Of a DNA stretch of 64,000 nt, positions 8,873-17,700 are shown piece by piece. The notes under the pieces were generated by a model, which did not search any database, was not told where the DNA came from, and saw only the letters and a list, made by a program, of their open reading frames with translations. Within the stretch, counting starts at the first letter, position 1, and each line of letters opens with the position of its first letter. Source of the DNA: Bacteroidota bacterium (GTDB lineage Bacteria; Bacteroidota; Bacteroidia; Chitinophagales; Chitinophagaceae); assembly GCA_023422835.1 (NCBI GenBank), contig JAFAGI010000012.1, positions 454,793 through 518,792 on the forward strand, written 5' to 3'. Both the position numbers and the translations under genes were made by a program.

Positions 8873-9796
8873 TTACTCAAATGTTCGGCTGACGGCATTT
8901 GTACCGTTTACCAGTTTTATGAAGATATCGTTCAGCGAGGGCAAAAGTTCATTGAACGATTCTATCTCTGCTTCTTTTTCAAGCAGGTAGCGCAATACGT
9001 TATTACCCGGCATTGATTCATTCAGCCTGATGATTATTTCGCTATTGTTGTGTTTAATAATTTCAAAAGGTGCATCGGCAAAGTCAATATTTTCGTTGCG
9101 GATCTTTATAAGAAAATGGTTGTCGCGATATTGCTGCTTTACACCTTTTACCGTGCCGTCAAGTATTTTTTTGCCGAGGTTTATCAATACAATTTTATCA
9201 CAGATCTCTTCTACCTGCTCCATCCTGTGGGTACTGAAAATAACGGTACTGCCGTTTTTTGAAAGGTTATAAATTTCATCTTTGATGAGGTTGGCATTCA
9301 ACGGGTCGAGGCCGCTGAAAGGCTCATCCAGAATGATCAGCGACGGATTGTGCAAAACTGTGCTGATGAATTGCAACTTCTGGCTCATACCTTTGCTAAG
9401 GTCCTGTACTTTTTTATTCCACCAGCTTTCCATATGCAATTTAGAAAACCACTCCTGTACTTTTTTTGTTGCGTCTGCCTTAGACAATCCTTTTAAGCGG
9501 GCCAGAAAAACGGCATGCTCACCAACTTTCATTTTTTTATACAACCCGCGTTCTTCAGGCATGTAGCCTATTTTGGCAGTATCTTTCGATGGGTTAAGCT
9601 TCCTGCCATCCAGGAATATTTCTCCTTCATCGGGATAAGTAATGCCTGTGATCATGCGGATCAGGGTAGTTTTTCCTGCGCCATTGGGACCAAGCAAGCC
9701 GAATATTTCTCCCTGGTTAATAGAAAAACTTACATCGTCAACCGCTTTGTGATTGCTGAAATATTTTTTGAGATGCTGTAGTTTTAATAGCTCCAT
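8873..9796 (-). CDS. ABC transporter ATP-binding protein
   Basis: The ATPase (307 aa) partner of the permease next to it. Walker A is GPNGAGKTT (about 35-43), the signature is LSKGMSQKL in place of the usual LSGGQ, Walker B is LIILDEP followed by the D-loop FSGLD, and the switch histidine is in STHRMEQ. A C-terminal extension of about 90 residues (230-307) resembles the DUF4162-type tail found in ABC-2 exporter ATPases such as NatA. It is the first gene of the operon. Confidence 0.92.
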   Translation of the reverse strand: MELLKLQHLKKYFSNHKAVDDVSFSINQGEIFGLLGPNGAGKTTLIRMITGITYPDEGEIFLDGRKLNPSKDTAKIGYMPEERGLYKKMKVGEHAVFLARLKGLSKADATKKVQEWFSKLHMESWWNKKVQDLSKGMSQKLQFISTVLHNPSLIILDEPFSGLDPLNANLIKDEIYNLSKNGSTVIFSTHRMEQVEEICDKIVLINLGKKILDGTVKGVKQQYRDNHFLIKIRNENIDFADAPFEIIKHNNSEIIIRLNESMPGNNVLRYLLEKEAEIESFNELLPSLNDIFIKLVNGTNAVSRTFE

Positions 9797-10255
9797 CGTT
9801 TAGAATTAAGACCGAATATAGAAAAAAGTTTCCGCATTTGTTGAATTCAAGATTCTTCGCGCAAAGCTATACACGGAAAACTTTGTACTGCAAGAACAAC
9901 TCCTGTTGTTGACCTCACCTGGCGCTATCGTTGTTGAGAAGGAGCCAGCGCAAGCCTCACGATGCAGCCTAAGATTCTCTGTGATACTTTTGGGATAACA
10001 TTGTACTCTTTGCATCTTGTTGGTGCTTTTGCGGCAAAGGCAAAAAAAATAATGACTCTTTGCGAAAAACCTTGTGTGCTTTGTGTTTAATCTTTACCGA
10101 AAGTATCCAAATGGAGATAAATAAAGAGGAGAATAAAACTATAAATAAAACATGGGCATAAGCATAAAATAAAAAAAGAAAGCCATCTCTACAAGACAGC
10201 CTCCTTCCCTTAAAATCTATGTTCTATGAAACCTGATATATACGCTGAAGATTAT
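9797..10255. other. Intergenic stretch between the ABC operon and htrA
   Basis: No convincing gene. A 69-codon minus-strand reading frame at 9806-10015 has no recognisable domain and biased composition, so I leave it out. Between about 10030 and 10105 there are several CTTTGCG- and CTTTGTG-like words. The htrA terminator sits at 10169-10201. Confidence 0.5.
10169..10201 (-). terminator. Intrinsic terminator of htrA
   Basis: On the minus strand a 7-8 bp stem with G-U pairs (GCTGTCT with AGATGGC) and a 5-nt loop is followed by TTCTTTTTTT. It lies about 55 nt past the stop codon of the protease gene. Confidence 0.65.
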
Positions 10256-11815
10256 TTATTCTGTGTCCCGTCCAGATAGATCCAGCCGGTATTGATAAAC
10301 ATAGCCATCTCCATCAGCGTATACACCATTGATAAGGGCATAACTGTTTTTTGAACCCTGCAACACCTTATCAATATCTTCCGGAGTACGCACCGGCTGG
10401 TTGTTGATACTGATAATGATAAAGCCATTAGCCACGCCTGCTTTTCTCAACACGCCATCTTTGAGGTTAGAAACCTGCACACCGTTTCTGATGCCGTTCT
10501 TTCTGGCTGTGCTATTGTCCACAGGTTTTAATGTAGCGCCAAGGCTTGCTGCACCGGTAGCTGCGGCTACTTCATTCTCAACTTCGCCCAACTGTTTCTG
10601 AAGCGTAGCGGCGGTATTGTATGCTTTACCAGCACGTATGTACTCCATCACTATTTTATCGCCGGGTTGTTTACTACCAATAGAGGAAGAAAGTTCAGCG
10701 CTGCTTCTTACTGTTCTGCCATCTACCTTGGTAATGATGTCGCCTTTTTTCAAGCCTGCGCTTTCAGCAGCGCCATCTTTGCTTACGCCGCTCACGTATA
10801 AGCCGGTATTGAAATTTTCAATCTTCAATTCTTTCTTCTGTGCATCCGAGAAGCTGCCTACATCGCCGTATGAAATGCCTAAGTATCCGCGCTGTACCAC
10901 ACCATATTTGATCATATCATTTACTGCTTTCTTTACCAGGTTTACCGGTATGGCATAGGAGTAGCCGGCGTAGGTGCCTGTCGGAGATGCAAGTGCTGAA
11001 TTTACCCCCACCAGCTGTCCGTTGGTATTTACCAGCGGGCCCCCACTGTTACCACTATTCACAGCAGCATCTGTTTGTATGAATGATTCAATAGCGGCTG
11101 CTTTGCCCTGCATGTTTCGCTGGTTAATGTTGATGCTTCTGCCCATCGCACTGACAATGCCGGCAGTAACGGTAACATCAAGCCCCAATGGGTAACCGAT
11201 AGCCAGTACCCACTGCCCAAGTTTTACATCATCGCTGTTTCCCATTACAAGATGCGGAAAATTATTACCATCAATTTTTAGTACAGCCAGGTCAGTACTG
11301 GGATCTGTGCCTACTACTTTTGCCGTGTAGGTTTTCTTTTCAGCTGTGGTCACAGTTACATTGTCTGCCCCCTGCACTACGTGGTTGTTGGTTACGATGT
11401 ATCCGTCTTTTGTAATAAAAGCTCCGCTGCCGCTTGCTCTCTGTTCGGGCTGTACCATTCTGCCACCGCGTCCAGGATTACCGAAGATGCCACCGAACGG
11501 GCCGAAAAAATCATCAAAAGGGTTATAAGAGTCTTCGCTTCTTTCTATTTCCTTTGCTTTGGTAAGCGTTTTAATATGCACAGTAGCGGGTGTGGCAGCC
11601 ATTGCTGCAGCAGTAAAATCTATATCGCCGGGCGACAGGTGATTCCTGTTTGAAGAATCTAAAAAGCTGGCATAGTTTACCGGGTAGGAAGAATTTTGTG
11701 ATTCAAAAAGCGCCTGCTTTGATTCCATATATTTTCCATAACCCCAAATTCCTGCTACGGCAGAAATAAGACTGATGCCCGCAACTCCTAAAATTTGTTT
11801 TATATTCATTTGCAT
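10256..11815 (-). CDS. DegP/HtrA-family periplasmic serine protease
   Basis: A trypsin-like Do-family protease of 519 aa. The N-terminus is a signal or anchor helix (about 7-27). The protease domain carries the catalytic triad His145 (NNHVV), Asp175 (TDLAVL) and Ser257 (GNSGGP). Two PDZ domains follow (about 300-395 and 415-510). HtrA proteins degrade or refold misfolded periplasmic and outer-membrane proteins. A Gly- and Arg-rich loop near residues 95-125 precedes the protease domain. A second ATG two codons later is equally possible as the start. The gene is flanked by its own terminator and appears monocistronic. Confidence 0.93.
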   Translation of the reverse strand: MQMNIKQILGVAGISLISAVAGIWGYGKYMESKQALFESQNSSYPVNYASFLDSSNRNHLSPGDIDFTAAAMAATPATVHIKTLTKAKEIERSEDSYNPFDDFFGPFGGIFGNPGRGGRMVQPEQRASGSGAFITKDGYIVTNNHVVQGADNVTVTTAEKKTYTAKVVGTDPSTDLAVLKIDGNNFPHLVMGNSDDVKLGQWVLAIGYPLGLDVTVTAGIVSAMGRSININQRNMQGKAAAIESFIQTDAAVNSGNSGGPLVNTNGQLVGVNSALASPTGTYAGYSYAIPVNLVKKAVNDMIKYGVVQRGYLGISYGDVGSFSDAQKKELKIENFNTGLYVSGVSKDGAAESAGLKKGDIITKVDGRTVRSSAELSSSIGSKQPGDKIVMEYIRAGKAYNTAATLQKQLGEVENEVAAATGAASLGATLKPVDNSTARKNGIRNGVQVSNLKDGVLRKAGVANGFIIISINNQPVRTPEDIDKVLQGSKNSYALINGVYADGDGYVYQYRLDLSGRDTE

Positions 11816-11932
11816 TTATTTTTTTAAAATCATGATGTTTTTACTGATCACAAAATAAACATTTAATATATAGAATAAAAATAAAGAAAATACTAATTAA
11901 CAAAAAATTCACGAAGACTTTCGTAGATAAAA

Positions 11933-13135
11933 TCACCTTCCGAAACGGTAGTAATGCAAGAGTTCGGGGTTTTCGCCCTGCAATAATTTCACGATCATTT
12001 TTGCACCCTGCACAGAAAAGGTAATACCATTGCCGCCGAAGCCAAGATTAAAAAATGCATTAGGCATTTTAGAATATTTACCAATGTAAGGCAAAGCATC
12101 TTTGGTTCTGCCGAAGGCTCCTGCCCAACTAAAGTCTTCTATGAAATCTATACCCGGCACCAGCACTTTTAATTTTTTTTTGAGCCGCTCTGATTTTTTA
12201 TTCTTTGTTTTAAAACTAAGGCTGGCTGTGCTGTACCTGCCGTCTTCGCCACCCGCTAGCAGCCTGCCGTCATCCGTAGTGCGTGCATAGAGATAAGGCA
12301 CGTCTGTATTCCATACAAGCGTTTCTTTCCATGCTTTTTTCAGCGGCATGTTTTGTTCGCTGATGGTAGCATAGGTAGTAATGATCTCAGCTATTTTTTC
12401 ATCAATATATTTCAATGATTCAAAACCGGTGCAGAAGATAACTTTATTAGCCGCTACTACATTTTTGGCCTCAGTGGTTAACTTCACACCCTGCTCCGTG
12501 CATTTGATATCTGTAACTTCTGTATGATCATACACCTGCATACCTTTGCCAACACAGAAGGATATTAATTCATGAGCCAGTCTGTAGGCATCTGCGCTTG
12601 CTGCAGTATCCGAAAGAATACCGCCGCTGGAAACTATGCCATACCTGCTTTCTATTTCCTTGCTATCAAGCCACTGCACGCCTAATTTGTACTTATCTCT
12701 GATCTTAAACTCCTCATGCAGCCAGCGCGATGCTTTTTTGTTGTGCGAAACGTACAAGGATTTTTTAGTTTCAAAGCCACATTCAATATTATTTTTGCTG
12801 ATTATTTCGCCTAAGTCTATTATGGCATCTATACCTGCTCTATAGCATTTTACTGCTCCTTCTTCGCCGATGATATCTTTCAGCTTGTACAAAGGCATAT
12901 CTATTTCGTATTGCAGCATAGCTGTGGTGGCAGAAGTGCTGCCCTGCGCCACATCTCTTTTATCCAAAAGCACTACATCGTAGCCGGCTGTTATAAGTTC
13001 GTAGCACATTAATGCGCCTGTAATGCCGCTACCTAAAACCACAATATCGGTAGAAATATTTTCGTGAAGCGAGGGATAACTGTTGAGCAAGCCGTTGCTT
13101 ACCAGCCAGAAAGATTCAAAAGTTCTGAGTCTCAT
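11933..13135 (-). CDS. FAD-dependent oxidoreductase (DAO family)
   Basis: A glycine/D-amino-acid oxidase family flavoprotein of about 400 aa. The dinucleotide-binding motif is VVLGSGITGALMCYELITAG near residues 32-51 with the ribose-binding acidic residue in LLDKRD; a C-terminal FAD motif FNLGFGGNGITFS is also present. Family members oxidise amines or amino acids; the substrate here is unknown. A GTG at 13171 would give 12 more residues, but it lies inside the stem of the upstream gene's terminator hairpin, so I choose the ATG at 13135. A Rieske domain, sometimes fused to this family, is absent. Confidence 0.85.
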   Translation of the reverse strand: MRLRTFESFWLVSNGLLNSYPSLHENISTDIVVLGSGITGALMCYELITAGYDVVLLDKRDVAQGSTSATTAMLQYEIDMPLYKLKDIIGEEGAVKCYRAGIDAIIDLGEIISKNNIECGFETKKSLYVSHNKKASRWLHEEFKIRDKYKLGVQWLDSKEIESRYGIVSSGGILSDTAASADAYRLAHELISFCVGKGMQVYDHTEVTDIKCTEQGVKLTTEAKNVVAANKVIFCTGFESLKYIDEKIAEIITTYATISEQNMPLKKAWKETLVWNTDVPYLYARTTDDGRLLAGGEDGRYSTASLSFKTKNKKSERLKKKLKVLVPGIDFIEDFSWAGAFGRTKDALPYIGKYSKMPNAFFNLGFGGNGITFSVQGAKMIVKLLQGENPELLHYYRFGR

Positions 13136-13154
13136 ATAATGTTCTTCTATCCTT

Positions 13155-13189
13155 AAAAAAATTAAAGCCACCGTTTCATGGGTGACTTT
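13155..13189 (-). terminator. Intrinsic terminator after the GlsB-like gene
   Basis: On the minus strand a 9-bp stem (13181-13189 with 13164-13172, one G-U pair) with an 8-nt loop is followed by a T run (complement of 13155-13160). It lies about 24 nt past the stop of the GlsB-like gene and just before the start of the FAD oxidoreductase gene. Confidence 0.8.
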
Positions 13190-13212
13190 AATATAAGACT
13201 TTTAAAATTGTA

Positions 13213-13470
13213 CTATACTTTTCTTTTTGTTATCATGCTGTAGATCCATAAAAGAAGGATAGCGCCCAAGATCGCAAGGAAGAAGCTCCTGATGTTGAAG
13301 CCATCTGTTGTTCCCCATCCTAACATTGTACCTATCCAGCCGCCTACAAAAGCTCCAAGGATACCTATAATGATAGATGCGATCCAACCGCCTGGATCAG
13401 CGCCCGGGCGAATAGCTTTGGCAATAGCTCCTGCTATCAGACCAAATAAAATCCATGATAAAATTCCCAT
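13213..13470 (-). CDS. GlsB/YeaQ/YmgE-family stress membrane protein
   Basis: A small (85 aa) hydrophobic protein with three predicted membrane helices (about 3-20, 27-48, 60-80) and glycine-rich turns such as IIGILGAFVGGWIG. This is the transglycosylase-associated / GlsB family, often induced by envelope or acid stress; the biochemical role is not known. It has its own terminator downstream and is divergent from the two plus-strand genes starting at 13672. Confidence 0.88.
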   Translation of the reverse strand: MGILSWILFGLIAGAIAKAIRPGADPGGWIASIIIGILGAFVGGWIGTMLGWGTTDGFNIRSFFLAILGAILLLWIYSMITKRKV

Positions 13471-13671
13471 AGTTTTTTGTTTTTAAAATTAAAAAAATTA
13501 GTGTTTAGTTCTATTAAAACAAAAGTTGAGCCAAACTTTTATTTGCATCTGCATTGTTGCATTTTTTATATTTTTTAAGATATTATTGATACAGCTAATC
13601 AATGAAACTTTTGCAACCAGTAAGTTGGCAGCATATTTGATTTAACTACACTATACAAAAACTATAAAAAT

Positions 13672-14004
13672 ATGCAACCACAACCAATGACTACGCTCGC
13701 AGAAGTAATGAATAGCCTCAGAAAAAAAGGCATAGACAGCGAGATAAAATTAAATGATGCCAACGAAATGCAACATGATAAATCCGGGAAAATATTCAAG
13801 CCCGAGGAGCTGACCATTATTAAAACATACCGTTTTGAAGGGCAGTCTGACCCCGGAGATAATTCTGCATTGTATATAGTAAAAGATGCACAAGGCAGCA
13901 AAAGTTTTATACTTGATACCTATGGGGCTTATTCAGACAACCCCGGCCCGAAATTTGACGATTTTTTAAAACAAATACCTGTGGAAGAAGTTCCGGAACT
14001 CTGA
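13672..14004 (+). CDS. Small conserved Bacteroidota protein, often labelled PRPP-synthetase-like
   Basis: A 110-aa soluble protein. The pattern of a short N-terminal helix (LAEVMNSLRKKGI), F-P-E-E-L, YRFEG-x-SDPGDNSALY and ILDTYGAYSDN matches, from memory, a small Bacteroidota family that databases often name phosphoribosylpyrophosphate synthetase although it is far shorter than that enzyme and lacks its PRPP loop. The true function is unknown. A second gene follows after 18 nt, so the two are probably co-transcribed. Confidence 0.7.
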   Translation: MQPQPMTTLAEVMNSLRKKGIDSEIKLNDANEMQHDKSGKIFKPEELTIIKTYRFEGQSDPGDNSALYIVKDAQGSKSFILDTYGAYSDNPGPKFDDFLKQIPVEEVPEL

Positions 14005-14022
14005 CACTTAAACAGCAACAAC

Positions 14023-14400
14023 ATGGAAATAACTTATCAATTCAGTTATGACTATATCCCTTCAGATATTGTAGAAAAAGAAGAGAGCTATAACGAGGAA
14101 AGGAGACTGAGAAAAGTTGAAACAATTAAAAATATCATCAGCGAGTACACTGCAAAGCTGCCGGGGATAGAGTACAAAATAGAGGCTGCCAAAGGCGAGG
14201 GCCTTCTATTGCTCAACTGTGAAGAGGCGGACAGCCAATATTACAAAGAATTTGATGAAGCGTTGAGAGCAATCGGCATTACTAACACCACGATACCTCA
14301 AGAAGAAAAGCCGGAAACAAACGAAGGCTATGTTGCTACTCCCACTATTGATGTAACTGAAGAAGCAACGCAAGCTTCAGATGATAATGCTGTAGCTTAA
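14023..14400 (+). CDS. Hypothetical protein, acidic tail
   Basis: A 125-aa protein that I do not recognise. Residues 1-90 look like a small alpha/beta domain with a charged helix (EKEESYNEERRLRKVE); residues 91-125 are acidic and probably disordered. There is no signal peptide or membrane helix. It lies 18 nt downstream of the preceding small gene in the same orientation and shares its likely promoter. Support for it being real is the codon-like composition, tight spacing and clean start. Confidence 0.6.
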   Translation: MEITYQFSYDYIPSDIVEKEESYNEERRLRKVETIKNIISEYTAKLPGIEYKIEAAKGEGLLLLNCEEADSQYYKEFDEALRAIGITNTTIPQEEKPETNEGYVATPTIDVTEEATQASDDNAVA

Positions 14401-14409
14401 TTTGCTAAA

Positions 14410-14633
14410 CTACTTGTACACAAATTCCATTGCACTCTTTCCAGATGCCGTTTCGCCAAAACCGTTAAAGAAGAATCCGGCAGCTTCGGCGTTATCACGC
14501 GTATTTTCAATCTCATCCGCTGTTTTACCTTCCACGGTAAGGTAAAACAGCGGATCTATTGTTGGCGAATGTTCCCTAACTCCTCTGCAATATCAATGAT
14601 CTCTTGTGTAATGTTTGAAGTTTCGTATGCCAT
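14410..14633 (-). pseudogene. Frameshifted small gene of about 75 codons
   Basis: The minus strand opens with ATG at 14633 and reads MAYETSNITQEIIDIAEELG before a frame change near 14572; from there another frame runs without stops through HSPTIDPLFYLTVEGKTADE and GFFFNGFGETASGKSAMEF to a TAG at 14410. The total of 224 nt is one short of a whole number of codons, so a single 1-nt deletion joins both parts. I do not recognise the family. Either the gene is dead or the sequence has a one-base error. Confidence 0.55.
14515..14555. repeat. 17-bp perfect inverted repeat with 7-nt loop
   Basis: Arms 14515-14531 and 14539-14555 are perfectly complementary, with loop 14532-14538. There is no T run on either side, so it is not a standard terminator. 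It lies inside the coding part of the frameshifted small gene and about 115 nt past the end of the plus-strand gene pair. Confidence 0.9.
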
Positions 14634-14777
14634 GGCTTATTGTTTTTATAAATTTAGCAAGAAATTTTATTGGAAATAATAAGTTTCAAAGAAATTAATA
14701 ATGATTTAATACCCGCTGGCAATAAATATGCCCGGCAACTTTTGTAACCGGGCACATGAAACTGCTTAATTGAAAAT

Positions 14778-17700
14778 TTATACATGAACTTCTACCTGGT
14801 GCGTTTGCTCATCATTCACCAGTGTGATGTAGTCTGACTGAAGCTCTGCTCCATCTATAATGTACCTCGCGGGTTTGCCGGAATTTGTATTGAATACAGA
14901 TATCCTGTACAAAGTGTTTTCATATTTATAATCAATGCGGAAAGAGTTCCAGTTTTCAGGTACACACGGATCGAAGTAAAGTTTTTCTGCTTTGCGTCTC
15001 AATCCGAGCAGCGACTCAATTATAAACTGGTACATCCACGCCGCAGAACCGGTATACCACGACCAGCCGCCTCTTCCTTCATGCGGTGCCACGCCATAGA
15101 TATCCGCCGAGATCACGTAAGGTTCTACCTTGTAGCGCTCTATTTTTTTCTCGGTCTTGCCCAGGTTCACCGGGTTGATGAGTGAGAACAGCTCCCAGGC
15201 ACGCTGATCTTTCAGTTTTGCAAAAGCCATCAGCGACCAGATAGCAGCATGGGTGTATTGCCCGCCGTTTTCACGCACGCCCGGCAAATAGCCCTTGATA
15301 TAGCCAGGGTTTGGATTGGCCTTATCAAACGCAGGTGTCAGCAGTTTTATAAAGCCATGCTCTCGGTTTACCAGGTGCTCATTCAAAGATTCCATCGCTT
15401 CTGCGGACCGTTCCGGAAGGCCCGCGCCTGAAAGCACTGACCAGCTCTGAGAGATGGAGTCTATCTTACACTCTTCATTTTCAGCAGAGCCCAGCGGCGT
15501 GCCGTCATCAAAGTATGCGCGGCGGTACCACTTGCCATCCCAGGCATGTTTGTTGATATTGTCTTTGAGAATTTCTGCCTGCATCCTGCACTCTTCTGCA
15601 AATTCAGGATCATCATTCATATGTGCAATATCAATAAATTTAATCAGCACATCGTAGAGGAAGAAGCCGAGCCACACGCTTTCGCCCTTGCCATGCTCGC
15701 CCACTTTGTCCATGCCATCATTCCAGTCGCCGGATCCGATCAGTGGCAGCCCGTGCTTACCGAACTTCAATCCGTAGCGTATGGCGTATACGCAGTGTTT
15801 ATACAAGGATTCGTAATGGTTCAGGAACACCGGCAGGTCGTAATAAGACTCTTCATTGGGCCTTAACAACCTTCCCTCTATGAATGGTACACTTTCACTG
15901 AGAATATCCTTGTCACCTGTGATTTCCACATAGCGTGCGGTTGCATACGGCAGCCACAGATAGTCATCAGAACAGGTAGTACGAACACCTCTTCCCGTTG
16001 GCGGGTGCCACCAGTGCTGCACATCGCCTTCTTTAAACTGGCGCGATGCTGCCCGGAGAATGTGTCCCCTGGAAATGTCTTTGTGATTGTGCATCAGCGA
16101 CATTACATCCTGCAACTGATCCCTGAAGCCGTAAGCGCCACCTGACTGGTAAAAGCCGCTGCGCCCCCAGTACCGGCTTGCAAGCACCTGATAAGTAAGC
16201 CAGCCGTTGGCCAGCACATTCAGCGCTTTATCCGGTGTATTGATCCTGATGTCGTCCAGGATATCTGTCCACTTATCTTTCACTCTTTCAAATGCTGCTT
16301 CGCAGGCTGCCCTGCCTTTAAATTTATCGCAGAGCAATTTTGCTTCGGTGATATTATTGCCTGAACCTAGCCTGAAAACAATAATCTTTTCTTCCTCTTT
16401 GTATATATTTATTTTAAGCTGAATGGCTGCGCAGGGATCGTAAGCTGCACCTACTCTTCCTGAGAGCTTCGATCTGCGCATGGCTGCCGGCCTTTCAATA
16501 TTGCCGTTTCTCCCGATGAATTCCACGCGGTCGCCACTGAAGCTTTTATCGGAACCATCCACATCAAAGAAGTTTACTTTTTCTGCGTAAGTAGTGTTGT
16601 ATTTATTGCGAGAGAACATGGCGCCGTTCACATCTTTCTCCGTAATAACGTACATGCCTGTTTTATGCGGGCTGTCTCCCAGTACCCATTGCACAAAGCC
16701 GGTAACAGAAAGTTTCCGGTCTTCGCCTGAATTGTTCTTGATCCTCAGCTCAAAAAACTTCACACTTTCTTCCGCATCTACAAACACTTTCATAGTGGTG
16801 TATATATTGCCTTCCACGTGTTCAAATACAGAGTATCCGAAGCCATGCCTTGTAAGGTATGGATATTTGCTTGTTTTCGGGTAAGGCATCGGCGACCAAA
16901 ACCTGGCTGTTTCTTCATCGCGGATAAAGAAAGCTTCACCCGCGCGCTCGCCTACCGGGTCGTTGTACCAAGGTGTAAGCCTGTATTCATGCGCATTATC
17001 TACCCATGTGTATGCCGATCCGCTCTGGGTAACTACTGTACCGATCTTTTCATTGGCAATCAGGTTGCTCCAGGGCGCAGGTGTGGTTTTTTCGGGTGTA
17101 GTTAATATTACGTACTCCTTTCCGTCACTGGTATAGCCGCCTACCGAATTATTGAAAATAAGATCATCAGGCAGCACCAGTTTTTGTTTTGGAAGCGTCT
17201 CTCCCAACACAGAATACACAGGCTGAATGGCTGCCGGCATTGCCTTTGAAAGCACTTTTTTATTTACCTGCTCAGACAGGCTTCCTGCCGCACCGTCAAA
17301 GATCACTCTGGCTACAGTCTGGAACAATATTCTGTCTTCATTGGAAATCTGGTCGCTGGTTCTTACGTAGATCCTTCCCGGCCTTTCATTGATATACACG
17401 CTACTCATGGCTGCAATGTAGTTTTGAATCTCGTCCTGTAACTCCTGGCGGTAGCTGCCGTAATCTTCATTCCAGATAACGAGGTCTACGGACAAGCCTT
17501 TCAGGTGCCAGTACATATGCGCCTTGATTAGGTATTTAGTAAGCTCGAGCTCTTCGTTGTTCTGTATTTTCAACAATACGATCGGGAGGTCGCCCGAGAT
17601 GGCATAGCCCCACAAGCTCGACTGGCCGCGATTATTGCTCTTGATAATATTGGAATCTGCGCGGTAGCTTGGGTTGTTGTAAATAATGGAGCTTGCTATC

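Larger units (their letters stand above)
14401..14777. other. Intergenic stretch with a broken small gene and a long inverted repeat
   Basis: Between the end of the plus-strand pair and the stop codon of the giant glucan synthase gene there is no intact gene. The region holds a frameshifted minus-strand reading frame (14410-14633) and, inside it, a 17-bp perfect inverted repeat (14515-14555). Confidence 0.7.

Noticed and set aside
7562..9796. Dedicated exporter for the NdvB-like glucan
   Set aside because: The pair is an ABC-2 exporter and NdvA-type glucan exporters are fused ABC half-transporters; distance of 5 kb with other genes between gives no link.
9806..10015. 69-codon minus-strand reading frame between the ABC ATPase and htrA
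   Set aside because: No domain, Ser/Cys/Arg-rich composition and no credible context; probably a chance frame in repeat-like intergenic DNA.
13136..13171. GTG start for the FAD oxidoreductase 12 codons upstream
   Set aside because: It lies in the stem of the upstream gene's terminator, and the extra residues match no family feature.
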